DNA from: Plectosphaerella cucumerina
Lineage: Eukaryota > Ascomycota > Sordariomycetes > Glomerellales > Plectosphaerellaceae
Assembly (NCBI GenBank): GCA_020746995.1
Contig: JAGPXD010000007.1
Location: forward strand, 496,001-560,000
Length of the DNA stretch: 64,000 nt
Direction: 5' to 3'
Below are positions 31,631 to 41,471 of the stretch, one piece after another; position 1 is the first letter of the stretch, and every line of letters begins with the position of its first letter. The translations under genes and the position numbers were made by a program. The notes beneath the pieces were generated by a model. That model was not told the origin of the DNA, did no database searches, and worked only from the letters and a program-made list of their open reading frames with translations.

Positions 31631-32592
31631 ATTGTTCCTGAAAACAACAGGTGGCGGAGATGGGATGTGTTCGGAGCGGAGCTGGAGCTGGGCAACGAGC
31701 GATTGCGGACGCAACAGAGAGCAGGTTTTGCGTGATTATCGCATGATGACATGGCCTGATGCGCCGTGAGGGACGCAAAGGTCCTCGCTAGAGGCGGGGA
31801 TGCGGTGCTCGGCTTTCAGCCATCTCCGTTGTCCGACGCCCCCGGCTACGGCGGGGAAGATTGGCAGACCCCTGAAGCCCGGGTTTAACGGACGGCACCC
31901 GGCGCGGGACCGTTCCGTGCCGAGTAGCAGCTTCCTCTGGCGACAAAGCTCCATGTTCAGATGCCTCAGACTTGGCGACTGCAAGGCGAAGCGGTTTCCG
32001 ATCGGAGCTGAAGGGTTGGCTCGAGATATCCGTCTTACGAGCAGGATGCGGCGATGCCACACATCGGCCAGTTTGTTCAGGATCTGAGAGAGGAGACGTG
32101 GACTGATGATGGAGATCTTTGTCGGGTGGGCCTGATAGCGATGCCTGGTGGCCGAGGCAGGGGTCGGGGCCTGCGGGAGAGTCAATACGTGTGACGAGAC
32201 TTGCACAGGGCCCAATTGTCTCCATCAGGGGCCTCACAACCAGCCGAGCCATTGGACATCCAACTATGAGCCCCTGAACATATTTCTGGAACCCACTCTC
32301 CACCAAGTTTCCTCCCTCTTGCCCCTGTCGATGCCGCGATGTTTGCTCCTTTGAGCCACCCCTTTCCGCTCGGCCGGGTATTGCGCCAGGTACTTGCACA
32401 GCCAGCGAACGTGGAGGGGCCTAAAGATGGGGGGGGATGAGGGAACGGAGTGATGGTCCGTGGACTTAAGCTGCCCGTCTCGCGTGCGAAGCTCGTCGCC
32501 GGCCTTACTCTCGCCTGGAACGACCCCTCCTTCTTCAGGTTGAGTCAACCGCCGACCGCCCTCTACTTTCTCCCTCGGCGCAATCGAACACA
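31631..32592. other. Intergenic
   Basis: 962 bp between two same-strand genes. Short frames only; nothing supported apart from the expected 3' UTR and promoter. Confidence 0.45.
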
Positions 32593-33630
32593 ATGGTCGA
32601 CAAAATCCTCGCCGTGACCGGCGCCACCGGCATTCAGGGCGGCGGCGTCATCAACGTCATGAAGAAGACCCCCGGTTGGAAGGTCCGCGCCATCACCCGC
32701 AACCCCGAAAGCGATGCCGCCAAGAAGCTCGCGGCCGAGGGCATCGAGGTCGCTCGGGCCAGCTTCGACGACGAGGAGTCCCTCTCCAAGGCCTTCGAAG
32801 GCGTCGCGGCCGTCTACGCCGTCACGAACTGGTGGGAGCACGTCTTTACCGGCAAGACACAAGACGAGGCCGGCGAGCTGGAAGAGGAGCAGGGCATGAG
32901 GATCGCGCGGGCCGCGGCTGCGACACCCTCACTTGAGCACTACATCTGGTCTACGACGCCGAGCGGCAAGCGCGTCTCGGGTGGCGAGATCACCACGCCG
33001 CACATGGACTACAAGGCCAATGTTGACGCGCGCATCAAGGAGGAGCTGCCCGAGCTGGCGGCCAAGACGACGTATCTCTACTTTGGCTTCTACCCCCAGA
33101 ACCTGGTCTGGTACCCGATGCTAAAGCCAACCGAATATGTGAGTCCATGGCTGCCGTCACTCAAGCTACCTATGTGATCCCCTGCTAACATCTGTTTCTC
33201 CCAGCCCGCTGGCTCCGGTACCTACGTCCAAATCATCCCCTCGAATCCTGACGCAAAGATCCTCCTCTCCGGCGACATGACGGTGACGCCCGGCATCTGG
33301 ACGCGCCAGGTCCTCGCCAAGGGACCCTCAACATTCGGCCGCTATTCTAACGTTGCTCTCGAGAAGTGGCCCCTCAAGGAGATGACGCGCGTTTGGGGCG
33401 AAGTCACGGGCAAGCGCGCCATCTACGTGCCCTGCACTCTCGAAGCGTACACGGCGCTTTGGGGCGTAACGGGCAACGAACTGGCGCTGCAATTCCAGTT
33501 CGGCGAGAGGTACGACATTTGGGAGGAGAAGGAGGGTTTCCTGGGACCTGCGGATCTCGACATTGACCCGAAGGAAGTGCCTGGGTTCAGGGCGACGACC
33601 GAGGGGCTGAAGCACTTTTTCAAAGTGTAG
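32593..33630 (+). CDS. NmrA-like NAD(P)-binding protein
   Basis: Two exons, 32593-33138 and 33205-33630 (66-nt phase-0 intron), give 323 residues. The N-terminus carries a Rossmann motif TGATGIQGG (residues 9-17), followed by VRAITRNPES, where the Arg after the second strand is typical of NmrA-like atypical SDRs. The central WSTTPSG replaces the usual SDR Tyr/Lys centre; no YxxxK is obvious, so it is probably a redox or cofactor sensor, or an isoflavone-reductase-like enzyme. NmrA itself controls the nitrogen regulator AreA, but most fungal NmrA-like proteins are of unknown role. Codons are strongly C/G-ending, suggesting good expression. Confidence 0.88.
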
Positions 33631-33977
33631 AGGAGCCATGGGACTTCAAGAGATGATGTTAATGAAGAGATGAGTGGTAATTCTGGCACGAACACGTATC
33701 TCATGAGGACATGGTGTTCACTACAGCTTTCATCGAAGGAGGGTGCGATGTCACAGGCGTGACGGGCGGAAGAGTCGCTCGTGGTGAGCATGTGGCCCGA
33801 CCTTACTTCCAGCAGCCACGACGCATTGATCGTCAGACTTTCTCCTGATCGTGTCTCTGGCATTCTTTTCTGTATCTTTCAAGACGTTATTGATTCGCAA
33901 CCGGCGCGTTGTAGTTCCTCGTGCACGACAGTGTCGCAATTCTGAGGAGCCTCAGCCATTGTAGCGACACATCAACC
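33631..33977. other. Intergenic, NmrA-like 3' region and tRNA 5' flank
   Basis: 347 bp. No coding or repeat signal noticed before the tRNA. Confidence 0.45.
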
Positions 33978-34060
33978 GGCCGCGTGGCTCAATTGGCAGA
34001 GTATCTGACTACGATCAGTAGTTACATCAGGAGGTTGCAGGTTCGAGCCCTGCCGTGGTC
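33978..34060 (+). tRNA. tRNA-Arg (anticodon ACG) with an 11-nt intron
   Basis: A full cloverleaf can be drawn. Acceptor stem GGCCGCG/CGTGGTC (two G-U pairs). D arm GCTC-AATTGGCA-GAGT. Anticodon stem TCTGA/TCAGG with anticodon ACG at 34011-34013. Variable loop AGGTT. T arm GCAGG-TTCGAGC-CCTGC. An 11-nt intron (34015-34025) sits one base 3' of the anticodon, the canonical eukaryotic position. The internal A box (TGGCTCAATTGG) and B box (GGTTCGAGCCC) are intact, and the discriminator base is A at 34061. Inosine at position 34 would read CGU, CGC and CGA. Confidence 0.93.
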
Positions 34061-34070
34061 AACTCATTGC

Positions 34071-34075
34071 TTTTT
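34071..34075 (+). terminator. RNA polymerase III terminator of the tRNA gene
   Basis: A run of five T starts 10 bases after the tRNA discriminator base, as expected for Pol III termination. Confidence 0.75.
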
Positions 34076-34195
34076 GGTGGTGATGGAGACGTTTTGCTGC
34101 CCCTGACTCGCTCGCTGTCTTCCCCGGGGCCGTTGTCTGCTCCAAGGGCTGGTGGCAGAGAGACGCCCTCTTCAGGCCTCCCTCCCGACTTTCCC

Positions 34196-35850
34196 CTAGA
34201 AGAGCGCTACCTCGAGATTCCTCTGGCGCGCTGCATCGTCCACGTCGCAATAATCGAAAGACTCGGCCCAACAGTCCTCGACGAGAGCAAAGGTGGCATT
34301 CGTCAGGCTGAACTCGTCCCTGCGCCCAAAGTCGCGCCAAATCTCGCGGAGAGTCGCCTTCCACTCGGGGTGGACACGTAGCTGCGCGACCTCGAGAGAC
34401 GCCGTGAAGAGCGGGTATATCATGCCGTTCTGGACCAGAAGATGGCTGTTGCGAGGGAGACCAGCAGCGCCGTACAGAGCATCCATGGCGGCCATGAGCC
34501 TACACATGACCAACTCGGAGGGCGGCTGTTCATTGTCGGGGGGCGGCGCAAGTCCGTCGATGGCTGGTGGTCTCTTGGCTTTCAGGCGGCGACGGCGCTG
34601 GCGGCGGCGGAGCTCCAGTACGCCCGAGAGGCGGCAGCACTCCCAGAGGTGGCACTGGAGATAGTTGCCAATCTCCCCTGGCCATTCGAGAAACTTTCGC
34701 TCCGTGTAGTCCTTGTCGTTGTCGAGCATACCGGCAAAGATGTCCAGTAGTGAGCGGGGAAGACCAGTGACGACCTCGATGCCGCCCGCCCTGCCTGCGG
34801 CCCAGGTCTCCTGCGACACGCGCAGCCGCTTCCAAATGCCGATCGAGTCCTTGGCCCTGCCGATAACGAAGCTCGGCATGTCCATGATTCCCATGACCTC
34901 AAGGACATGAAGCCTCCCTCCGTCGTCGACCGGCCCGGGATCGAGGTCTGAGATCGTGGCCGGAAGTCCGTACAGATCCGCCATGAGATGCAGCTGCAGC
35001 GTCCATTGACGTCCCTGGAGCGACTGAGTCGCGGGGCTCTATGATCAGCGCTGAGCTTTCCCCAAAATGGGCAATGTTGCCGCTGGTTATCAGGGGACAG
35101 GGGGAACGCGCTCACCAGCAGGGTGCACATGAGCAGACCCGCAATGGCTGTCGCATTGTGCATCGTCTTGCCACGGCTGGCCAGCTCGGTCCGGAACGTC
35201 TGGAGGGCGTCCTGAACGAATTCCATGGATGTGAGAGATAGGCCCTCCTGGCGATCGTTCATGTATCCTTGGATGGCGGCGCACACGTGGATAAGCGCTC
35301 CGCTTTGCTCGGAAAGCTGTCGGAAGAAGGGCTGAAGCCAAGATTGGGCCTCGGTGGCGTACAATCGCAGGAGGCCCGCGTTCAGGACTGGAGATCGTCA
35401 GTACGAGATGACGGTTGAGATGGAGGGGGCCAGGTGGACTCGACATTCGTTGAACAGCCGCGATATGGCATCGGATTGAGACTCTGCTGGTGATGTCGCT
35501 GAAAGTGCTCCGGGACTGCATGTCGATACGTGCGAAGAGCTGGCAGGCGACAGCGCATGCGTCCCTGTCTTCGTGGGCGCCAACCGCGCATCTTGGCTGG
35601 TGGTCGGTCCTTGCTTCGCGATGCTATCGCGAACAGGAGCTTTGACGGGCCCAGGGTCTGCTGGAGGCGCTGGGGTCAGGGCCCCAGTCAGGTGTCCTCG
35701 CGACGCGATGCCGTGATTCCACCGCAAAGGCTGGACGTATCCATCGCACTCAAGGCCCCTCTGCACGCACCCTTTGCATCCTGGACGCGCCTCGTCGCAT
35801 TTGCGCTTCCTTCGTTTGCAGTTTCCACAGCCTGTCCGTGTTCGAGGCAT
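34196..35850 (-). CDS. Zn2Cys6 transcription factor
   Basis: Three exons, complement of 34196-35038, 35116-35387 and 35445-35850, give 506 residues. The zinc cluster is at the extreme N-terminus: C8-x2-C11-x6-C18-x6-C25-x2-C28-x6-C35, with a basic KRRKRK loop. A Pro/Ser/Thr-rich linker and a helical Fungal_trans_2-like region follow (LLRLYATEAQSWLQPFF; QGRQWTLQLHLMADLYGLP after intron 2). Intron 2 (77 nt, GTGAGC..TAG) is secure. Intron 1 is less so: keeping frame requires a weak GTCGAG donor, though its CTGAC branch site and CAG acceptor are good. The gene is transcribed away from an MFS transporter 493 bp off, a common arrangement for a pathway regulator and its efflux pump. Target genes are unknown. 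Confidence 0.85.
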
Positions 35851-36343
35851 GACCCCATCGCTCCGGGCGAGCCGGGATAGTGGTGGTTGGGGGTAAATCA
35901 GTGGGTGGTCTGGGGAAGCTTCAGTTCAGGGGGGGCGGCGGCGCAACGACCTCCTTTTTGAGGACAAGGGCGGCCGGCACGGCGACGCGACACCGTTCCG
36001 GCGCACGCGCAATCTGCGGGGTATCAGCGAGCTAACAGAGAGTGGCGGCGGTCTAGTCGAAACCCTCAGCCGCTGGCAGGACACCTTATCTCTGCCCTGG
36101 CCATTGCCACGGGTTTGTCGTGTCTCGCGCGTAGGTGACAATGCAGACCCTAGACCGTGTTCCATACTGGCGACAGCCCCTCGGAACGACCTGTACATCA
36201 CCTACTCTGGCGGAATCAGGGTTGGGACCAAGCAGATTGGACTCGAGTCGGCGACATGCATATATGTCAGGTTGAAGACACCAAGACACGAGGCGACGGC
36301 AAACCAACTTCCTCTACCCAAACATCTTCAGCCACACGCAATC
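35851..36343. other. Shared promoter region of regulator and MFS transporter
   Basis: 493 bp between divergent start codons. It contains several CGG/CCG triplets (for example near 35967-36003), possible Zn2Cys6 half-sites but too common in this GC-rich DNA to call. A CATATATG element near 36258 lies about 85 bp before the transporter ATG. Confidence 0.45.
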
Positions 36344-38215
36344 ATGTCTGCAAACGGAACATCACCACCCCCTGGCACCGTGCCTCTGATGCAATGTCAG
36401 TTCATCCATCACCAGACCTGGCCAACGCTGACAGCACAGCACAGATGAAGGAGCTCTCGACAGCGTAGAATTCCTCCTCTCGCCCGTCCCATCATCCGAC
36501 CCCAACGAACCACTCGTAGGCCCATCCATCCTCGAACAGATGCTGAGATGCGGTAACTGACCTTAAGGCGCCCAGAACTGGTCCAGAACTCGTAAATATC
36601 TCAACTACATCCTCGTCACGGCCGTCACCATCGTCACCTTCACAAACCTGTCTGTACAGACCGTCTTCTGGCAGCAGATGACCGGAGACCTCAACGTCAC
36701 CATCGAGCAGTTGACACACGCCCAGTCGGCGCAGCTTGCAGGCCTGGCCGTAGGCTGCATCTTCTTCATCCCCTTCACCGTCAAATATGGACGTCGCTCG
36801 ACCTATCTCGCCTCCACCGCCGTGCTCGCTGCCGCGTCGTGGTGGACCGCGCGCATGGAATCCTATGCCGAGCTCATCATCACCGCATTCATCAGCGGAC
36901 TTGCCGGTGCCGTCAACGAGACGGTCGTCCAGATGACGGTTAGTGGAGTGTTCTTCGCAAGCTGTCCTGATCGCAACTGACTTGACCTCCACGCAGATCT
37001 CCGACATGTTCTTCGTCCACCAGCGCGGCTCCGCCAACGCAGTCTACTTCATCGCCGTCATGGTTGGATCTTTCTTGACGCCCATGGCCGCAGGCGCCCA
37101 GGCCGCCACCCAGGGCTGGCGATGGTCGTACTACGCTCTTTCCATTGCTCTCACAGGCTTGTTCTTCGTCTTTGTCGTGCTTTTCGAGGAAACCAAGTAC
37201 ATTCCCGTAACACTCGGGGCCAGGGATGGTGTTCCGCAAGAGGTGGACGATAACGAGTTCGCCAAGGCCGCCGAAGATGCAAAGAAAGACCCCTCTGCCG
37301 ACCTTGAGGCCATCAAGTCCAACCTGGCGAGCGATGAGCACATCCCTTTGAACACATACCGACAGCGCCTTCGCCTCGTCACCAAGACTTCCGAGTCTCT
37401 CATTCGGACTGCCATCCTACCGGTCAGGGTTATCAGTCTGCCCCACGTTGCCTTCACAGCACTTCAATTCGCCTCTGGCGTCTGCTGGTTGGTCTTGTAC
37501 CTGACAGCCACATCGGTCATCTTCTCCATGCCGCCATACAACTTCTCGACCGCTGGTGTTGGCTACATGAACCTCGGGCCCCTCGTGGGCAACGTCCTCG
37601 GCTCCATCTATGGCGGTCCATTCGCCGACTGGCTCGTCGTCCGCCTGGCAAGGCGCAATGGGGGCATCTTTGAGCCTGAAATGCGTCTGTACCCGCTGAT
37701 CCTGACGGTCATCACCATGGCTGGAGGACTGGTTATGTTTGGCGTGACGGCAGACAGGGTGAGTGCATGCGGTCTGGCACGCTTGGCGTTGCAAAAGCTG
37801 ACCATGTCTTCCAGGGAATGCACTGGATCTACCCCAGCGTCGGCGGTGCATTTTTCGCATTCGGCCTGGGAGCCAACGGAGACATCTCATTTACACTCGT
37901 GATTGACACCTACCGAGAGGTTTGTGACCCGTACCTGATCGCCTGGAGTCCTGGACGTTGCTGACCACTAAGCAGCTCACTGCGGAGGCCTTCGTTGGCA
38001 TCGCTTTCATCCGTAATGCTGGTGCTGTCGGAATTCCGTCGGCTCTGGTGCCCTGGATGACAAGCATGGGTATCTCAAACATGTTCATCACAATTGGAGG
38101 CATCGCCTTTGGCGTCGGAGCTTTGTTCGTGCCGCTGGCCATCTGGGGGAAGCGCATCCGCATCGCCCTCGCACCAAGGTACCATCGCCTTGTCGAGCAA
38201 CGACAAAAGAACTGA
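36344..38215 (+). CDS. MFS transporter (DHA-like drug/metabolite efflux type)
   Basis: Six exons (36344-36395, 36445-36515, 36576-36938, 36997-37758, 37815-37919, 37976-38215) give 530 residues with introns of 49-60 nt. Every junction keeps frame, and the joins recreate family blocks: DPNEPLNWS before TM1, VVQMTISDMFFVHQRG around TM4-5, and IDTYRELTAEAF near TM11. The sequence FFIPFTVKYGRRS is the MFS loop 2-3 motif. A long acidic cytosolic loop follows TM6. The family mostly exports drugs and secondary metabolites by proton antiport, but the substrate is unknown. Its divergent placement beside a Zn2Cys6 regulator suggests joint control. Confidence 0.88.
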
Positions 38216-38790
38216 TGGGTTGGCTCTGGTTCTGGGCGAGGATCGGCGGTTGGTTCTGATGGCTGCTGCGGCCTTTGGTCGGGAAGGGCATTGAGCGTGC
38301 TTGGCGAGGTCTTCGGTTACACCGAAGGAGTCGCAGATGATCGAGAGACAACTTCTACATTAAAGAGGCCATTGTAAATTGCGTGAGGCGGTGTGTCTTG
38401 TCATGGAGAACACGAATTTGACCGCAGCAAGGCAAGGCCAGCGACAGTCGCCACATGACCTCAGTGACGTCGCTAAGGATCAGGCCAAGGAAGCCTTCGC
38501 CCGATCGGCACGGCATTCCCTCGGTTGGATTGAGGAGGTCCCGGTTGCCTCAGCTGTGCTGCATTTCGGCCAGTCAGCGGCTGACTTCCTGCGCAGATCC
38601 ATGATCCCTCCACAACCATCGGGCGAGGCTCTTGAGGCTGTGGTCCGGTTTGGAATGCCTCTTTCGTATACCTCGTTCCGCCACAGCGGCTCGTCAGATA
38701 TAACCTCCTGCTGTTGCGACGGGGTCAATCACTCCGGCCATCATCGACATCCCAACACAACATCCAAAGCCTTCATCTTTTCATTTCAAC
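38216..38790. other. Intergenic
   Basis: 575 bp between two same-strand genes. One longer frame runs through it into the next gene in a different frame but shows no family features. Confidence 0.45.
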
Positions 38791-40269
38791 ATGGGCCGCA
38801 CAAGCCTGAAATCTTCAGACAAGCTACGCATCAGACACGATACAAGCCGATTGCCGATATTCTCGCCTGGTGATACCTTCAGGGGCGCTGTTTGCCGGGA
38901 TGCTCACCTGGTGAGCCCAACCGCAACACTAGAAGTAGCTCTCTACGGGCGTGTAGGAGCAGAGACGAGAGTTCTCGAATCAAACAACTCGCATAGGCCA
39001 GGTCGCAGTGGCGGATGGCGTATCACGTATGAGCCCGTCTTCCCCGTCATTGACGAGGATGCGACCAGGATCACACTCTTCAAAAGAGCCCCTGTTCACG
39101 TTCCCGATGACGGCGGAATAGTCTCTTGGCCTTTCAGCATTGACATCCCGACGCACGTCAATCCCAAAAAGTTTCCGAAGCTTCATCAAAGCTATGCGAA
39201 CAACGCCTACATCCCAACTGATGCAGCGACTGCCGCCACCTGCAGGTTACCACCAACCTTCAACATGGGCTACGAGTCATCCACAAACGGGTTTGTCGAA
39301 TACTACATCAAAGCGACCCTTGTCAGTTGGAGTGCAGGTTGGCGGGAGGAGGAAGAAGCGATACTCCCAATCACCCTCATCGACAAGCCCACTGCACCAC
39401 CGGTCGTCAACTTTGGGCTCACGCAGCGTCGAAGACAAATGAAAGTGTCGTCATTCAAGCTTCTTCCAAATATGGAGAGTACCAGCCTGTCCTTTACACA
39501 GAGGCGCCAGCAGATGTTCTCCTCAAACAAAGTACCCCAGATCGGCGGCCGGATGGAGGTCGACCTCCCCGCGGTTGTACAGCTTGACAACCCAAACCCA
39601 ATCCCGGTGAATCTCCGCTTCGTCCCACTGGCAGAGACAACAAGCAGCAGCATGTGCGGTATCCCCGCTAAGATTGAGCTGCTAGATTTCGCGGTGGCCA
39701 TCTTATCACGAACTCTCGTCCTCTCCAGCCGCGTAGCTAACAGTATGGCCGAGGACTCCATCAAGCTGCAAGTCTGGCCTACGTCCAGAAGCGTGCGGGC
39801 AGCTGGCGTTGACGGTTCTCCGATATACATCCCCTGCGGCGACGAATGGCCGGCTCTCGATGTCGGCGAGCGGTGCTTGTTGGTCATGCGGCGGCTTCAG
39901 CGGATGAACGACCTGAACAAGAAGTATCCGCTGCGAGCCGACTTCCAGACCTACAGTATCAAGCACTGGCACAAAATGAGTTTTGAATTTATCGTTGGAT
40001 TTGGCGGAGAAAAGATCAAAATGGGCTGGACGGAAAGGGTGAGGATCCTGCCGCCGAGCGATGACCGATGCAGCTCATCGAGGAACTCGGACTCGTCTTC
40101 ACAGATCGGAGAGAATGCGGTGGAGGGGTCACATCTGCTCCCGCAGCCAAGGTCCGAGTCATGGATTCGGCCTCCAGACCTAGCTGACGCGCCACCGAGC
40201 TTCGCGGAGGTTCAGAGAGAAGACATACTGAGGAGAAGTCAAGATGGACGGACAGGAGCGAGCACATGA
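38791..40269 (+). CDS. Arrestin-like domain protein
   Basis: Intronless, 492 residues. The start MGRTSLKSSDKLRIRHD follows an A/T-rich leader. The first half shows arrestin N-domain features: FSPGDTFRGAVCRD, LEVALYGRVGAE, FSIDIPTHVNP and GFVEYYIKATL. The second half holds a beta-rich C-domain. The tail has a Ser-rich stretch and ends DAPPSFAEVQREDILR. Fungal alpha-arrestins (ART family) link the Rsp5-type ubiquitin ligase to plasma-membrane transporters through PPxY motifs. Here the expected LPPSY-type motif reads PPSF, lacking the Tyr. It may therefore bind the ligase weakly or work differently. The neighbouring MFS transporter is a possible, unproven client. Confidence 0.83.
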   Translation: MGRTSLKSSDKLRIRHDTSRLPIFSPGDTFRGAVCRDAHLVSPTATLEVALYGRVGAETRVLESNNSHRPGRSGGWRITYEPVFPVIDEDATRITLFKRAPVHVPDDGGIVSWPFSIDIPTHVNPKKFPKLHQSYANNAYIPTDAATAATCRLPPTFNMGYESSTNGFVEYYIKATLVSWSAGWREEEEAILPITLIDKPTAPPVVNFGLTQRRRQMKVSSFKLLPNMESTSLSFTQRRQQMFSSNKVPQIGGRMEVDLPAVVQLDNPNPIPVNLRFVPLAETTSSSMCGIPAKIELLDFAVAILSRTLVLSSRVANSMAEDSIKLQVWPTSRSVRAAGVDGSPIYIPCGDEWPALDVGERCLLVMRRLQRMNDLNKKYPLRADFQTYSIKHWHKMSFEFIVGFGGEKIKMGWTERVRILPPSDDRCSSSRNSDSSSQIGENAVEGSHLLPQPRSESWIRPPDLADAPPSFAEVQREDILRRSQDGRTGAST

Positions 40270-40367
40270 CATTGGAGTCTGCGGACTGATGGGAAGTCCG
40301 TGCTTAGTTTTGTAGAAATGTAAATGTTGTTGTCTTCATAATACTCGTGAAGCTGCGATGGTTCCTT

Positions 40368-41016
40368 TCACAGCTTCTCCGCCGCTATGCCCGGAAAGTT
40401 GGTCAGACGATAGCAGTCTATAACAGGCCGCCCTTTCGACATGATCATGACTCCAAGAGCAACGATCCCGTTCATCCATCCATACGGACTGGAACCTGGC
40501 GCCTCCAGCCGTATTTGCGTGAAGTACTCGACGTCGTCTTGTAAGGCGTCCGGCTCAATGGGTCTCGACAGATCAACTCCCGGGCCTTGACGAAATACTC
40601 CCGTCGCGTGTACAAGAATGAAGAACCCGTCGTCCGTACGTATCGAATACCGTGCATGCAATCTCGTGAATACCTGTCTGGGTTAAGGTGTCGTTCGATA
40701 TCAAGCTTTCAGCCGGGCTACACACCTTGTCTGGGTCTGGCACCTCAGCCCAGTCTGCGCCGCTATTCTCAACAATGACGCCCCTTATCTGTGGGCCTTC
40801 CACGAGGCCATCTTTGATGGGCAGGATGAGCCTGGTGAGGCCGGTGCCATCGATATTGTCGATGCGAGAGATTTTGGGGTCCATGTTGGCCACTATCCGA
40901 TAGACAAACTCCAAATGTGGTCTCCGCATGGGTGGGATGGCAAGCTCCGTTGGGAGGAATGAGTTCCCCGGTGAGGGGGCATGCTCCGGCTTGCCGGATG
41001 GGTGGCTGTCGGACAT
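40368..41016 (-). CDS. DUF3237-family protein
   Basis: Two exons, complement of 40368-40673 and 40726-41016 (52-nt phase-0 intron, donor GTGTGT), give 198 residues. Joined, the protein reads LEFVYRIVAN, then IKDGLVEGPQIRGVIVENSGADW, then ARYSIRTDDGFFILVHATGV and YFTQIRLEAPGSSPYGWMNG. These are the hallmarks of the DUF3237 family of small beta-barrel proteins. The function is not established. It is cytosolic by sequence. Its start faces the amidase start across 455 bp that carries GATA sites, so the two may be co-regulated. Its stop lies 98 bp from the stop of the arrestin-like gene. Confidence 0.85.
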
Positions 41017-41471
41017 GATGTCGGCGTTTGGTCAGTGCTGGACTGGTGATAACTGCCGCCATCGTTCCTTCGCCGAGACAATGCGGCGCCCAATATGTAC
41101 GCGCGCCGGCTGTGCCAGAAGGATCCCGACGTTGCAGCCGAGGAGAGGGGATCTTTGTTTCGGGATGCAGTCGGCACCACTGGAGCGACGCATCTGCCGA
41201 ACGGCGGCTTCTCCTGCCTATTTGGGGCATCTTCGGCGCCGGGGCCTGGACTCTCCCCCCTTTTGCCCCTCTGATCCCCGCCCCTAGCTGCTTTCCGAGC
41301 TTCCGCAGCCGCGTGGACATTTGATAACCCCAGTACATGTACATGGACAGCATGGCAACTGACATATTTCTTCTGGGCTCATTATCTACACATGGCCGTG
41401 CCGAGCATTGTCTAGAATTGTAGCATTTGTCCTAAGCCATTACATACTTTGATCATCCCCCCACCTCCACC
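41017..41471. promoter_or_regulatory. Divergent promoter of DUF3237 gene and amidase with GATA sites
   Basis: 455 bp between two start codons. It holds three HGATAR sites: TGATAA at 41047-41052 and 41322-41327, and AGATAA on the minus strand at 41382-41387. A perfect palindrome GTACATGTAC lies at 41333-41342. GATA sites are bound by AreA-type nitrogen regulators, which control acetamidase-like genes in Aspergillus. Function here is inferred. Confidence 0.45.
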
